Shown here piece after piece: positions 1-13,500 of a stretch of DNA of 64,000 bases. How positions within the stretch are numbered: position 1 is the stretch's first letter; each line of letters starts with the position of its first letter. This stretch comes from Micromussa lordhowensis (taxonomy: Eukaryota > Cnidaria > Anthozoa > Scleractinia > Lobophylliidae). Below the pieces are notes generated by a model. That model saw only the letters and a program-made list of their open reading frames with translations. It was not told the origin of the DNA and did not search any database. The position numbers and the translations under genes were made by a program. The DNA lies in contig OZ026604.1 of assembly GCA_964020085.1 (NCBI GenBank), positions 23,915,432-23,979,431 on the forward strand, given 5' to 3'.

Positions 1-317
1 TGAATGATGGAAGAAGCATTTCAGGTCATTGTGATTTCAACTATGTTTTTTCTTTAAAGAAGAAGGCAGATTTGTTGAAAACTTTTCAGTCCTAAATAAA
101 TGGGTGGAAAAGATGACTGTAAGGAAGGCTGTTGCTGCAAAGCTGGAGACCGCTATATCTGACATTTTGTAGTAATTTTTTTTCCATTTTTTTCCCTGGG
201 AAAATTCAGGGAAAAGCTTGGGGTTTGGAAAACGTATGGCTGTGGCATTACCATGAAAAGCATGGCTGACGTATAGCATTTAATGCAAACTGTAAATACA
301 CTGTGTCAATCTTGTAG

Positions 318-3300
318 AACAGCGCCCGGACACTTTAACAGTGGAGGATTTGAAAGAGTTACGTTACCTGGAATGTGCAATTAAGGTATCAGTGTCACTA
401 CTTCACCCAGTCATACTTAACTTAGTCCTCTTATCATTTCTGATATTCCTTTTTTCTGTCTATCAAAACGAGCCCCTAGGGAAGAACTCTTGAAATTGAG
501 TGAGTTTGATTTCTGCAAAAAATAAACGTGCAAATATTTAAATTCGTTTTTGACGGACTGTGCATCACCAAGGCTTGTTTCAGTTTTGACATGTTAGGTC
601 GAATTAGGAAAAGCTGCCCAATAGCTCGGGCCCCACTAGGTTGATTCCTGTATGGTTCGTTACAGTTTCCTCAGCTCCCTCGGTGTACGAAGAAAAGTGG
701 ATTGCGTTAGGCTTGGACCAGAATTTTGATCAGAGTTTCACTGTAGGATGTAAAGACCTCGTAGACTGGAATAGCACTTCTTCGGATAAGACATTGGTCG
801 CCTTGCGTTGTGATTCAATTTTACCTAAATGATGTATTAGTATAGCAAATTTAAGTTGGGCAAGGGTCATTTTTCTCCTGCAAAGAACAGACCACGAGCA
901 TTCTTTCGATTTCTGCAAAAAATGTTAGCAGTGCTGGCCTAGAATAGATCCCACATTGCCTCCGTGCTAATTGAGTTCCTGTTTGAGAGGCGAAGGAAGT
1001 GACAACTCGTTGTCTGCTGTTTGCTAAACAAATCAATTGACCAACTTGAAAATGTTGATATCCCAGTTTGGTGCCTATACAAACTTGTTGTAATACACTG
1101 ACTGTTTCTTCAAAGGAAGCACAGCGTTTATTTCCATCTGTGCCCTTAATTGCAAGAACGACTTCTGAAGACTGCCAGTTTGGTATGTTTATTTATCTGT
1201 TCTTTCGTTCGTTGGTTATTGTCGTAATGTATACTTTTACCACGAGAAGAGATTTACTTTTACTCGCATTTTGATTGGTTCTTACTTACAAATCTCAATG
1301 TATGATTTATTTCAGGACACACGCATAGATGACGCTTTAAAAAAATTTCTATGTTTCATGTAATATATCAAGCAAGTCGATTCATGTTGAGGTGCGTCTG
1401 TTCAGTCAAAACCTCAAAATGTAGTAACATCATCAGTGACACACTCGGCTATAGCCTCGTGTGCACCTTTTTTCCTTCTTGCCAGATTTTGACGTCATCT
1501 GTAATCAATTACTGAACAGACGCACGGCAACATGGAATTTAGTTGTTAATTTGAGTTAATTTGTTTGACGATAAGTGTTTGACGATAAGTGGATACAGGG
1601 CGTGAATTTATTATCAAGGAAGGAAGCTAAGTCAGTGTAAACGCATTGTCCCCTCTGAAAGTGAAGGCAAAGGATTTAATGTATCAGATCTATCTGGAAC
1701 ACCTTTCTGGAACATCCAGACAGGGTCAGTAGTGGTTATGTACTCAGCACCATTCCCACTGGGAGGCGCGCTGGACTCATGGTTAGTGCGCTTGACTCTG
1801 GATCGAGCGGTCTGGGTTCGAGCCCTGGCCTGGGACATTAATATTGTGTTGAGTTTTTGGGAAGTCACTTTACTCTCACAGTGTCTCTCTCCGCCTACGT
1901 GTATAAATGGGTACTGGCGAGTGTAATGCTGGGGGTAACCCTGCGATGGACTAGCATCCCATCCAGTGGGAGCAGAAATACTCCAAGTTGCTTCATGCTA
2001 CAGAAACTGGAGATAATCAATATGGTGGGCCAGTTGGCTCGTATTCAGACTTGACCTTTTTGCCTACCTTTTCCATTCAATTTCCAATTCGCCCATATAG
2101 TTTAAGGTAGTTGACTCCAATTTATTAACGGTATAAGTTAAAGGGTGAATGACCCCACCCTTTACCTCACATGTGTAATTTTCACCTTGCAGATGGTTAC
2201 TTAGCTCCAAAAGGTACCGCTCTTGGAGTTGCAACTATAGGACTTCACAGAAACCCTGAAGTGTGGCCAGCACCGCTTCAGTTCAACCCTGATCGTTTTC
2301 TACCAGAGAACAGTCAAGGACGCCATCCATTCGCCTATGTTCCTTTCTCGGCAGGACCAAGAAACTGCATAGGTAGGCTGATGTGTAGTCGGTACGCTCT
2401 TCACACTCTAAGGACATTCGCGCCCAAAATGCTCCCACGAATATAAATTGTGTAAAAGTGACCACAAAGGAAGGTAAAGATCAACTTTTGCCAAAAAGCC
2501 AACAAAAATGGGGGTCACCGAGCATCCAAGAGAGCAAATTGGAGGCGAAGTTAACGCACCCAATGTTTAGCCCTATCCACATGCTTATATTTTCTTCCTT
2601 TGCGCGCGCGCTTGATGTATGACGTGGCGTGAAGTTCGTGCACATAAAGGATGCGCAGGAACAATGAGCTCGAACGTCTTTTATACTACATTTTCCTAGT
2701 GTTATTTAGTTACTTATTTATTTATTGATTGATTTATTTTGTTAGTTAGTCTTTGTTTTGTTTTCCTGACGTCAAGCCATCCACTGCGTTTCCCTCTAAT
2801 GTTTGCCTGTCTGGGTGTCTGTCTGTCCGTCTTCCTTCTCGTCCCTCAGACATTTAGATTGCTGTTTGTCTGTCCCTTTTCATCTGCCGCACAGACTATG
2901 AATCTGACTTCTTCGAGACAATCTTTCTATTTTTTTTGTTCAGGAGAAGGCTTAAATATTTAATAAGTAGTATAGTGGTATTCCTGGTTTGAAATGCGAG
3001 AAGTGGCATATCGATATAGAAAAATAGACAAATTGAGCTGGGAATTGTAAAAGAAAAAAAAAAAATAATTTGCTTCCATGTTTTCATCCTTTTGTGTGTT
3101 TGCTTCTTTGTTCGTTTCGTCTTAATTTTTGATGCAGTGTTTTGTGTGAATACGATTATCAGCGCGACGGAAGTTTGGTCAACAGGTTTAAACGTTCAAA
3201 TCGTGTTGTTGCCACGGTCAACTGTCTCCGTTTCCAGTGGCAACTTGTCGACCATTGACGTCATTAGCAGCAAAGCGCGCGAAATTGTAAGCGACGAAAC

Positions 3301-3584
3301 GAGGAAAGCTGCCCGTGGCAACACCGAAATTTTAAGGCCAAAGTTCGTCACCAAAGCTTCGTCGCCCCTTACTCATCTGATAATCGTGGTAATTAGTTCC
3401 CCTCCTTTCACTTGTTTTTCAAGGTCAGCGGTTTGCTCTTCTTGAAGAGAAACTAGTCTTGGCTCACGTCTTGCGCAATTTTACCATCGAGTCCACGCAG
3501 ACCTTTGATGATGTTCGGCCTTGCGCAGAACTGATCACCAGACCAAGAGATGGAATTAACGTTTCTTTGGCCAAGCGGCAGTAG
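318..3584 (+). CDS. Cytochrome P450, CYP4 family (3' exons; 5' end outside window)
   Basis: A haem-thiolate monooxygenase, probably anchored in the ER membrane and oxidising a fatty acid or similar lipid, as known for CYP4 enzymes. Four exons join in phase: 318-385, 1116-1182, 2193-2372 and 3424-3584 (TAG at 3582-3584). In order they give the stretch before the K helix ([14 protein letters not shown]), the ExxR motif as EAQR followed by [10 protein letters not shown], the PERF-like NPDRF with [17 protein letters not shown], and the haem loop [14 protein letters not shown] with the iron-ligand Cys. The haem motif is split by the last intron after the first base of the Gly codon. The order and wording match CYP4V-type sequences. 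The I helix and everything upstream must lie to the left of position 1. All splice sites are GT-AG and no stop interrupts the exons, so it looks functional. The substrate cannot be told. Confidence 0.9.
1392..1525. repeat. Short inverted-repeat element (MITE-like) in P450 intron
   Basis: A 15-bp perfect inverted repeat (GTGCGTCTGTTCAGT at 1392-1406 and its complement at 1511-1525) bounds 134 bp with no coding content. The size and termini suggest a MITE. The family is not recognised. Confidence 0.5.
1764..2056 (+). repeat. tRNA-derived SINE in P450 intron
   Basis: A pol III A-box-like TGGTTAGTGCG (about 1780-1790) is followed about 30 bp later by a B box, GGTTCGAGCCC (1815-1825), in a tRNA-like head. 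The tail carries AACCCTGCGATGGACTAGCA, a motif typical of animal tRNA SINEs. No intact tRNA cloverleaf is formed. A weaker copy of its middle (GTATAAATGGCTACTGGCGA) lies near 46160. Confidence 0.6.
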
Positions 3585-6534
3585 AAGAAGAGATGGTACG
3601 GAATCATGGAGATAAATAGAAATGCCAGAGCAACAGTAGTCCACCTTTCAAAGGCCTCATTAATTTTGTTCACGGTGACCAGATATGAAATATATTCATT
3701 GTACGATACTTAGCTAGCTCAATTCATGATTTATAAAATTATTCTATTTGAAGGGAACTTTACAATTAGTTTCCTCGCCAAAGAGGTACACTCTTTTTTT
3801 TTTATAAGAATATGTTTTATTCGAATATCGAGGCTGAAAGTTGCGAACTTTTAAGAATGTTTTAGGAATAAACCCCAGGCTGAGATTTTGAAAAGAATAT
3901 ATTTTTGTGTATGTTTTGAACGAAATCGTATAAAATTCTTCCTACTCGAAACGGTAAAACTAGCCAAAAAACAACAAAAACAGTACTAGCCCGGGCATAT
4001 GTTCAATGCTTATAACATTTCTGCAGAAGTTAAGTGCGCCATACAAGGCTTTGATGCCTGCAGGTTGGCTCCAAAATTACTTTAACACCATACAAATGTC
4101 ATACACTATAATCTAAGAATATTCACAAGAATAATTTCAGCCTAAAATTCGCAGAAAAATAAGAATATTCAGCCTGGGCCGGAAAAACAATATTGTTATT
4201 AAAAAAAAAAAGAGTGTATTAGACAATTTATACAAGTATGGCGGTTCCGGACTAGACAAAAGAAAAAGATTGCAGATGGCAAACTTGAATACAAGGTAGA
4301 CGGTCCAGTATAGCTCCATTTTAACATGTTTTAGGTTCAAATGAATTGCATTTAGAGAAAGTGTAAAATCCAATTTAAAAAATAAGAAATAGTTTAAAAG
4401 TAGAAAAATAAATAAAAAAGAACATGAATAAAGTGTGGTCTGCTCGTATTGAAATGAAACCTTACCTCCCTCGCCCGAAGCACGTGATATGAAGGTCTCG
4501 TTCTGAAAATCACACAAGAGCTATTGGGTATTGTTGTCACAGGTAAAAGGAAAATAGAAAGTACTTAATAAGAAAAAGTCTAGACAGTAATATCAGACAA
4601 TAGGTCTTTGTGATTTCTGGTCGGGTTGTTCGAAAGCCGGTTAACGCTAACCCAGGATTAAGGTGTATAAAAACGTTTTTCGCTTCCTAATTTTTGTTTA
4701 GTTTGAGATTATTCAAATTCAAAAGAGAAGGCTAAACAATATAAACAGAAAACCTCTTCGAAAAGTTGCAAAACTGAAATCAAAATTCTCGCTAAACCTG
4801 GGTTAGCTTAATCGGACTTTGAACAACCCGGCCCTGATGCACTAAGACCCAATCAAACAGGTGGAATGTTCTTTTGTTAAAGTCATTTCTGATGCCATTT
4901 GCAGTCATCACTTGTCAGGCAATGCCTGCTTACGTTTACTTCTACTTGTTGTACCAATGTAAACCCGCAAAGGCTAAATATCGCACAGGTCACGGTGTAA
5001 AACAAAGACGACGGATCATGTGTAAAATCCAGACTAAAGGAAAATGAAGACTGCCGACCAGGGGTGAAATGCAGAGTGCAGACTTTTGAACTGAATCATG
5101 TTACCGTTTCCATCAATGAGATCAAACCGTCTAACAGGCTAACCGCTGAAGCGTTATTCGGGCTAACCCTGAGAGTGATCGTCAGGTTAATCTGAGTCAT
5201 TCAGGCTATTACCTGATCATGAGTGATATTCAGTCGAACCGGTGCGCTATTTAGGTCTACCCGATTGCAGATTTTCACTCCTATTAACATGAATATCACT
5301 TTTGTTGGTTAGTACTCGATGATGGAAATAACACGATATAAACTTAAAAGGTTTCGGCTCAGTCTTCATTTTATCCCCGGTCTGCACTCTACAGTTTACA
5401 GCCCGCAGATTGCGTTTTTCACTGACCGGCTGGGCATGATCCAATTTTTAAATTGTAAATCGGTGAAGTGGTTCGAAAATTTCTGCAAGCACGGCCCATG
5501 CTGATTTCCCCCTGTCCCACATGATGTCATGATGTCATGTGCCAAGTGATTGCATGACAGTGATCCTTTGTCATTACACACGGGAAATGTGAAAGAATGC
5601 GTGACAGTGACGTCACATGGAAGAACCGGCTTTCCGATACGTATGATGGATATTTGCCGGGTATGATGCTATGGGGACACAAGAGAAGTCCGGTAAGCCC
5701 TTCTGATGTAATACATATTATATATAAACCAATAGAACCAAAATATGTTCCTTTCTTCCGCTGTGGCCTCGGAGTTTTCAAGGGCATTTACACGTGTAGT
5801 ATAAATTATGTCAAACTTCAACTTATGTCTGTATGTGGGCAATTATTTTATATGAATTACATATTGCTTTATAACCGTTTCCAATTGACACTAAAAAGTC
5901 ATCGTTCTATATTTTGACGATGTTTCATGTATCTATAGCTCGGAAGGTGACTAAAAACTATAGATAAAAGGCGTTCGGTATCAAGACAGAATGCTGTGAC
6001 CGCATTGCATATTTTACGCTCATTGTCTATCTAATTGTTGTCTTCAAATAGCCGGTCTAACCGTCGAAACTTAGTGTGGGTAGATAAAAGTAAATGTTTC
6101 AGTAGGTTTAGTTGCAATTGAAGTCAGAATAATGTTATTATCACGCGGTCTTGCTATATACAATTCAGTATCCACCGAGCCGAACATACATTCGTACATG
6201 AATAATCTCTCATTTGCACGCTTCAATGAACCTTTCAATGTTATATTAAATTGCATGTTTAAGATGCATGTCAATCATAGAGTAAATAAGTTGCCTCTAA
6301 AGGAGAACTTGTTGAAACGAAGCAGTTGACGGACTCATTTCCGTCGGGATCAGTTTCACACGGAGTTTACAGTAAAAGCCAAGGCCTAGCATTAATTTTC
6401 CCTCAATAGCTCATGGTGTGAATATCAGGTAATCAACATATTATATAAAATATTTGCCAGGTGCTAAATTGCCCACTGCCGCATGGTCCTTTCGTGACCT
6501 GTAGAAAACACGTGACATGCTCTTGCTTCTGCAG
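3585..6534. other. Intergenic region between P450 and amidase
   Basis: AT-rich DNA with only short, low-complexity reading frames and no recognisable protein motif. The one clear element is the MITE at 4619-4833. The promoter and 5' UTR exons of the amidase gene probably lie in the right half, since the first coding exon begins directly after a splice acceptor, but I cannot place them. Confidence 0.5.
4619..4833. repeat. MITE with GGTCGGGTTGTTCGAAAG-type ends
   Basis: Imperfect inverted ends: GGTCGGGTTGTTCGAAAG on the left and CTTTGAACAACCCGGCC on the right. The next inner bases also pair (TAACCCAGG with CCTGGGTTA). The centre is AT-rich and non-coding. A diverged copy with the same core (GATTATTCAAA and AGAAGG..AAACAATATA) sits at about 9880-10060, so this is a dispersed family. 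Confidence 0.65.
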
Positions 6535-6539
6535 GAAAG

Positions 6540-9500
6540 ATGTACAAGGAGCCCGCAGTCCGTCCGCCCAGCGTAAATCGGTTGACTGAAATAGCGAAGA
6601 GTCTGGGTCTAGATCTGGACGAAAGGGAGGCGCACGAATACCATGGTAACCGAAAATGTGGATTTACCCTTTGTTTCAACATCCTTTTACGTACATGAAT
6701 ACCACTTCGCATAAGATAAGCTTCACGTGGCACGCTTATCTCTTTAGAAGCTTTAAAACATTTACACTCGACTCTTCGAAGGCATGCAATACATAGTGAT
6801 CACTTACCCTAGCAAACCAGAAAAAGGTTCGCTTATGGTAATTAAAAACGTTTTTCTTGACAAACGTTACTCAATATCTGGTGTCCAATTAACTTACTGA
6901 ACATGAACGAGCAATAAGGTGACTAATTTATCTCTTCAAAATGTTATGTTCAGAAAATTGCGCACACTCTTTTAGCCCTCGTCCATGGGTCGAAAAAGCT
7001 TCTTTTTTACCACAATTGCTTCTAATCTCGCAATCGGATTGGCTTTGCCGTTGTCGATAAGAGTCTAGACAACGCTGCTCGTGTCAATGTGTCACGCATT
7101 GCCTTTTTCAGCTCCCGCTCTGAAAAAAGACACATTTTCTTTGATCGAAATGTGGTTTAGCGTGGTCTGTACTCTTATCGACAACGATACGCGTCATTAC
7201 AGTTGTCAAAATTTGTCGTGGACTCATTCGGCTGCGCCTCGCGAGTCCGCGACATTTTGACCACTGTGATGACGCGTATCTCTGTCGATAAGAGTACATA
7301 CCACGCTAAACCACATTTGATTTGTTAATTGGAGAGAAAATGAACTCGAACTGACTAATTGTGCCGCAGTATACGATAACAGTAAATTAACTTTGCTTCC
7401 TCCAGGTCAACGATTAGTAATACCAAAAAAATTTTTGTTCATGTTACACTTTGCTCAGTATTTTTGGATAGACTCTGAATCTCCGTAGCATAGCTTCATT
7501 CTTGGTTTGAAGTGCGGGAAATAACACATCGATAATGACATATAGAAAGATTGAGCTTGGAGTTGTGAAAGGAAATAAAAATGGAATTTGCTCTCATGTT
7601 TGGCAACTGTTCATCGTTTTGTATCGTTAGTTTGTTTCTTTGTTTCTTTGTTCATCTTAATTGTTTTGTTCAGTGCCATACACAACTCTGACAAATTGTT
7701 CTATAATAATCTTTATGAAAGTCTACCAACTTAACCTCATTTTTCTCTCTACAAAAGAGGCCATCTCCAACACCTTGGCGGATACATACCAGAGATTATA
7801 CGAACTTCCAGATCTGAAGCTTCCTGTGAAGTACCCCAGAACGCCAGGATATAGACCGCCAGCGGAGGAAAATCCTTACAACGCATGGTAAGCTTGAATT
7901 TGTGATTATGCATAGTGCCATATTACAGGTTATGGAATATATAGAGAACAATAACTCGGCGTTGTATTACGATAATTGGGCACTTGGTGAAAACATGCTC
8001 CTGACATTATTGGTTCGGCTTCCCTTACCTTCTCGGCAACGTATTGTTACTGTAGGGACAAATAATTTATTAGACTTTGGTCACTGATGATATTTTTGCG
8101 TCTGTCATGCCGAGGAAGGAGATCTTGGGTCGGGGGCCGGGGGTCGGGGGTATGGGGGTTGCCCAATTTTGACGAATGAGTGTGGGTGTGACGCGCTCTC
8201 TGAAACCTTAAACGCATTTGTGATAAAAAAAATGATAATGGTCAAGATATATACAGTATGCTGTATTCCACACCAAATTGCTAAAAAAGCGCATTTAGAG
8301 GGCTCCTACGAAGGGCCTTGATAGCTAACATATCATGCCTGGTTTACGGTTCAAAATCTTTATCATTATCATAGTCACTTGTGAACTATTGTAACTCAGA
8401 GGGATATTTATAACTCTGAAATATTTCTGAACGTGCTTTTGTCAGCAAAAAAGAAAGGAAAGAAAAAAGAAACAATGAAAGCAGGAGAAGACAATTACCT
8501 GGATCTTCACTTGAGTGAAAGTGTATACATTACCTGTCGTTAGCACATATTTTAAAACTTGTATTAAAACTCATTTTAGTTTGCTCTTTGACATTTCATA
8601 ATTCAAAGGTACTGGCGTTGCGATATTAAGGGAGCAACAAAAGGAAAACTCCATGGCAAAACACTCGCCATCAAAGATAATGTTTGTTTGGCTGGAGTCC
8701 CTATGATGAACGGTTCCAGTATTCTGGAGGGATTTGTCCCGGATGTTGATGCAACTGTAGTATCCCGGATATTAGAAGCCGGGGGTCGTATACTAGGTAA
8801 AGCTGTGTGTGAGAATCTGTGCTTCGATGGAGCAAGTTTTACTTCAGCTACGGGTCCTGTACTCAATCCTTATGACCAGACGAGGATGGCGGGTGGCTCG
8901 TCATCAGGGTCAGCGGCTCTGGTAAGAAGTGACAGTTTGTATCACAGCGTAGCAGTTATAAGACCTTCCCTTCTCACCTCTTCCTTTATCTGAGGAGGTG
9001 TGCCTGCCTATTGGTTAGCGTGCATGTGTCAGGTGGTCGGGGTTCGAGGTCTAGGGTGCGCCTTCGCGTTGTATCCTTCTGGTTGCCTCTAAACACTCAA
9101 ACTTGTATCTTATACATTGGGAAACCACTTCTTGCTTAACTCTACGGAACCGATTGAGATTGGCTTCGGTAGTATGGTGCAACTATTTAATTTATCTTTA
9201 TTATTCAAATTTCATACACTGTACGAATTCTGAGTTTCTGATTGGTTGATTTGTACCACGTGACACTGGGTTGTGACGAAACAACCTCCTTGATGTCATT
9301 ATCGTGGTGTAATAGCCGTGGTGTAAATTCAGTACACCACTGTCATTACACCATGGCTTCGGATGACTCAAAGTTTGACGATTTTTGTTTGCAGTGTATT
9401 CAATTTGTTAAGTTAACACACCTCTCAGTGTTTGGCGGCGGTATAAGCTAATAGATGTACCATCGTTGCCAATATTTGACAAAACAAACTGGCCTTGATA

Positions 9501-10235
9501 ATCAACCTCAACAGCACGAATGCCGTCAAAATAGAATCACTCAAAAAGACATAATATCGAACCAGCTTTAGTTGAATTTTTTAATAGCGGGGCTCCGGCA
9601 GAGCACCATACTCATATAGGAAAAAAGGAAACTCATGAATTGATGTTCTCATGGTTATTATGGCTAGCGGTATTGCTTGGGGACTCGTACGCCCAACGGG
9701 AAAGGCGACGGGGTCGATGTACGTCGCACAAGATGGCGGCCATACTCCGGCTAATAGGTTGACATAGACATGCAGCCTTGGTTTATGGCGTACGTCTCTG
9801 ATATTGGACATCCACGTTATGGTCAATTCACACCTGTCAAAACAAGGTATCAGCTGACCAGTATAACGTGACCATATCGCTAACCCAAGGTATAAATTTT
9901 TATTTTATGCAAATGTTTTTCACTGCTTGTGTTTTGATTATTCAAACTCAAAACAGAAGGCCAAACAATATACAGAAAACGTCACTGCAATGTTTTAAAA
10001 CTCATATGAAAATTCTCGCTTATCCAGGGTTAGCTTAATCGGGTTTTGAACAGCTCGGACCAGGAGCTCCGCCTTTAGGCTTGGCTAAATCTGAATATTA
10101 TAGACTATACTCAAAAAGTTAATTTTCAGTTCTTCATTTTGCCACTGCATACTGGTTCCGATGGTTTCGACGCCTGGTTAGCTCAGTTGGTAGAGCGCCA
10201 GCTTGCTCTGCGGAAGGTCGAGGGTTCGAGTCCCA

Positions 10236-10276
<41 letters not shown>

Positions 10277-10499
10277 TGTGCTGCCTTTGTAATTTCATCT
10301 GTAAATGATTAGACGTTCAAGTCTTCTCGGATAAGGACTATAAACCGTAGGCTCCGTCTCCTGCATCTTCAGTGTCACATGGTTAGCATGGGACGTTAAA
10401 GAACCCACACACTTATCGAAAAGAGTAGGGCACGTAGTTCCCGGTGTTGTGGTCTGGCCTTGTCTCATGGGTTGGTGCTCTACATAGGGTTAACCTTAT

Positions 10500-10535
<36 letters not shown>

Positions 10536-13500
10536 TATCGCTATAACTATGACTGTGATGGTCCTTTCCAAACTTTAGAGAACATCCTGGTAACTTGTTT
10601 ATGTAATGACATGACAATATTTAGTGGTCAGCTTCAGTACTGTTTCACATTAGGTCGCAGGGGGCCAAGTGGATATGGCTTTAGGAGGAGATCAAGGGTG
10701 CTCTATAAGGGCTCCAGCACATTACTGTGGTATTGTGGGTTTGAAACCTACTCACGGCTTAGTTCCATACACTGGAGTAATGCCAGTTGAACTGACCATT
10801 GATCACGTTGGACCTATGGCCAGGACTGTGTATGACACAGCATTATTGTTAGAGGTAAGTTGGACTTGGTACTATTGTGTATCATACTGACGTCAATTTC
10901 TACAAGTTTTCAGACATGGTAATAGGCTTCGAGGAGGATTAGATACGGGATGCCTGTCATATCTGTTTCAGGGACACAATACACTTGTGTGAGACTTTCG
11001 ATCGTATTGCTGGACTTGAACGAAGATTGCTCAGGGGAGATGGCGGGAAGTAGAGAAGGAGGTGCAGGAGAGGAAAGAGGGATATGACTAGTGCGGGGAG
11101 GACAAGCAGGAAGTAGAAGAGAGGAACAGTAGGAGGGCAGCGATGGCTTTCTCCCGCCATTTTGCTCGAAGCTGTGTACGGGAATTTGTACGTCTCGGAT
11201 CTACATCTCGAATTGTAGAGAAGTTGTATGTGAAAATATTCTATTTAATACAAAAACTTTACTCGTAAACATGGAATTCAAGTACAATTTATCTGGTAAT
11301 TATGTCTAGGTCATAGCTGGCTTTGATGACGGAATGGACCCGAGACAAACCAATGACTTGCAGCCTGCTTTATCTTACACTGAACAGGTACAACCACATA
11401 CACAGTTTATAAATACCGTGCAGACACGCATAGATATTTGTAACGTACGATGGACACAGAGATATTTTTCTTACAATGTTACGGGTAGCTCTACATTTAT
11501 TATGTGGCCATCTTACGCGTTCTGCGGATATCAAAAACCGTCGTATTTGTTGAATAAAGCTCGAAAATTCACGTGATGGCGCTTATATCAGCGAGCCTAG
11601 TTTGAAGGGGCCTTTTTCCATCATTAGTACTGTTCTGTTTGTTTGTTCCTTTGGTGCTGTCTGTGTAGTTTGTTTACTTTATTAGCTTTCGTTGTTGTTT
11701 TTGATGCTTTGTTTTGCTTCATACTCGGTAGAATTAAAATGCGGAACTCATTCCAAAGACCGCATTATATATAGTATCATCATATGACATTCAGATAACA
11801 AGGAAAATGTTTCAGAGATGGATTTGACTTTTAAAAAGGGTTAATTTATAGGAGAAAACAAGCTAATTGGAAAACTTAATTCATATAGCGCGATCTCATC
11901 TGGCCTACATGATTGGTTTATTTTAGTTGACGGGAAATATATCTGGAATGAAGATTGGCCTGGTTAAGGAAGGTTTTGGACAAAATCGTGCAGAATCTGA
12001 CGTTGAGGAGCTCGTTAGACAAGCTGCCAGCTGCATACAAACACGCCTTGGTGCCAAGGTCGAGGAGTTATCCATACCGATGCATTTAGACGGTAATATA
12101 TGTTCAGCGGAATCCCTCTTTCTAACCATACACCTGGTTAAAAGACGTTCGGTGATAAAATTGGTTATATTTTGCCAATTTCTATTCCCAGTGGTGGTAA
12201 ATCAAACATAAGTCGTAAGTCATAAGTCAAGTCCTCAAGTCTGCTAAGGATCTTAAGTGATATCCCAGTGGAAATTAAAGTATCTAGTGGTTTTGTAACC
12301 TTGTGCATTAACCTACAGCATGCCAGGCGACCACGCCTGGTCGTCAGGCTGGTTGGCTAGTTAGCTTCACTAAAAATGTTGGCCTTTCGACTAACTCATG
12401 TTAATACATGCATACTTTGCCATTTTTTAGGGCTTAAGATACTCTCGGGTATTTCCATTGAGGGAAGCACTAGAATGATGTTGGAAGGAGGAGGTAAGAA
12501 GTCAAAATGGTTCCTGTATGGTACCATTGGAATACTTGAAGCATCTCGGCTTTGGAATTCGCTGTTTTGATGGGCACCGCCGGATGACGAGTAGTGGGTT
12601 AAGAGAGATGGGACGAGGGGGAGGCGACGGGTACCGTACGATAAAATGCACATCGTTCAGTTACCTACTTCAATACTTATAGTCACTTCATCATAAGATA
12701 ACTGGAATAAACACTGACTGCCTGATCGAGTAAAAACTTGATGAGTAAAGGGGGTAAGTTTCTAAAAAACTGTGATGCTGCGTCGGTGGGGAGTATTACT
12801 AGATAATTTGGTCAGTTTTATCAACTGCTTATGTGAATTGGCCACCATGAAGAGATTCGAAAGCTGACGTTTCGAGCGTTAGCCCTTCTTCGGAGCGAAT
12901 CGATTCGCTCCAACGAAGGGCTAACACTCCGCGAAACGTTTATAAAACCAAACTGTCTTAAAAACTTAATGGTCACGTTCCTTATAATACTTTTCAGGCT
13001 TTGGAACTTCTGCCAAGATGTATTACGACACTGTTTTGCAGCAAGCATTTGCACGTGGTCTCAAGACACACATGAATGATTTACCGGTTACGTGCAAACA
13101 AACCCTCTTGCTTGGACGCTATCTTCTATCAGAATACAACGGACACTTCTACAGTAAATCACAAAATTTAGCCAGGGAACTATCCTCAGCGTACGACAGG
13201 GCATTGCAGGAGTATGATGTCTTGTTAATGCCAACCGTTCCGAGGAAAGCTCAACCATTACCTCCAGCTAATCTTTCAATGGAAGGTCAGTGGAAAGATC
13301 AATAATCGTGAATTCCAAAGCGTACAATCTTTGTCATCGTGGGTTGGGTTGACGTGGGAGAGGTTACAGACCCCGTGCTGACTCAATCAGGGAACCTTTT
13401 GGTGTGTGAACTGTTTGATTCCGCGACTAGCCTTTTCTATCGCAACCATGTATCCATTGTTGTCACTTTGCCGGGTTGGTTTTCTTTCTTACCGAAACTT

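Noticed and set aside
57..113. Frame reading GRFVENFSVLNKWVEKMT before a GTAAGG donor, resembling an N-terminal P450 exon
   Set aside because: The next P450 exon (318) is near the K helix, about 150 residues later in the family, so this cannot directly precede it. A chance match or relic is more likely.
641..832. 63-residue frame between P450 exons
   Set aside because: It lies in an intron, has no acceptor or donor in phase, and does not resemble P450.
4137..4517. 126-residue hydrophobic minus-strand frame
   Set aside because: Phe/Leu-rich reading of AT-rich DNA with no motif. A membrane protein cannot be supported.
10171..10245. Functional tRNA gene
   Set aside because: A and B boxes are present but the acceptor ends do not pair, and the sequence continues into a dispersed SINE body found elsewhere in the window.
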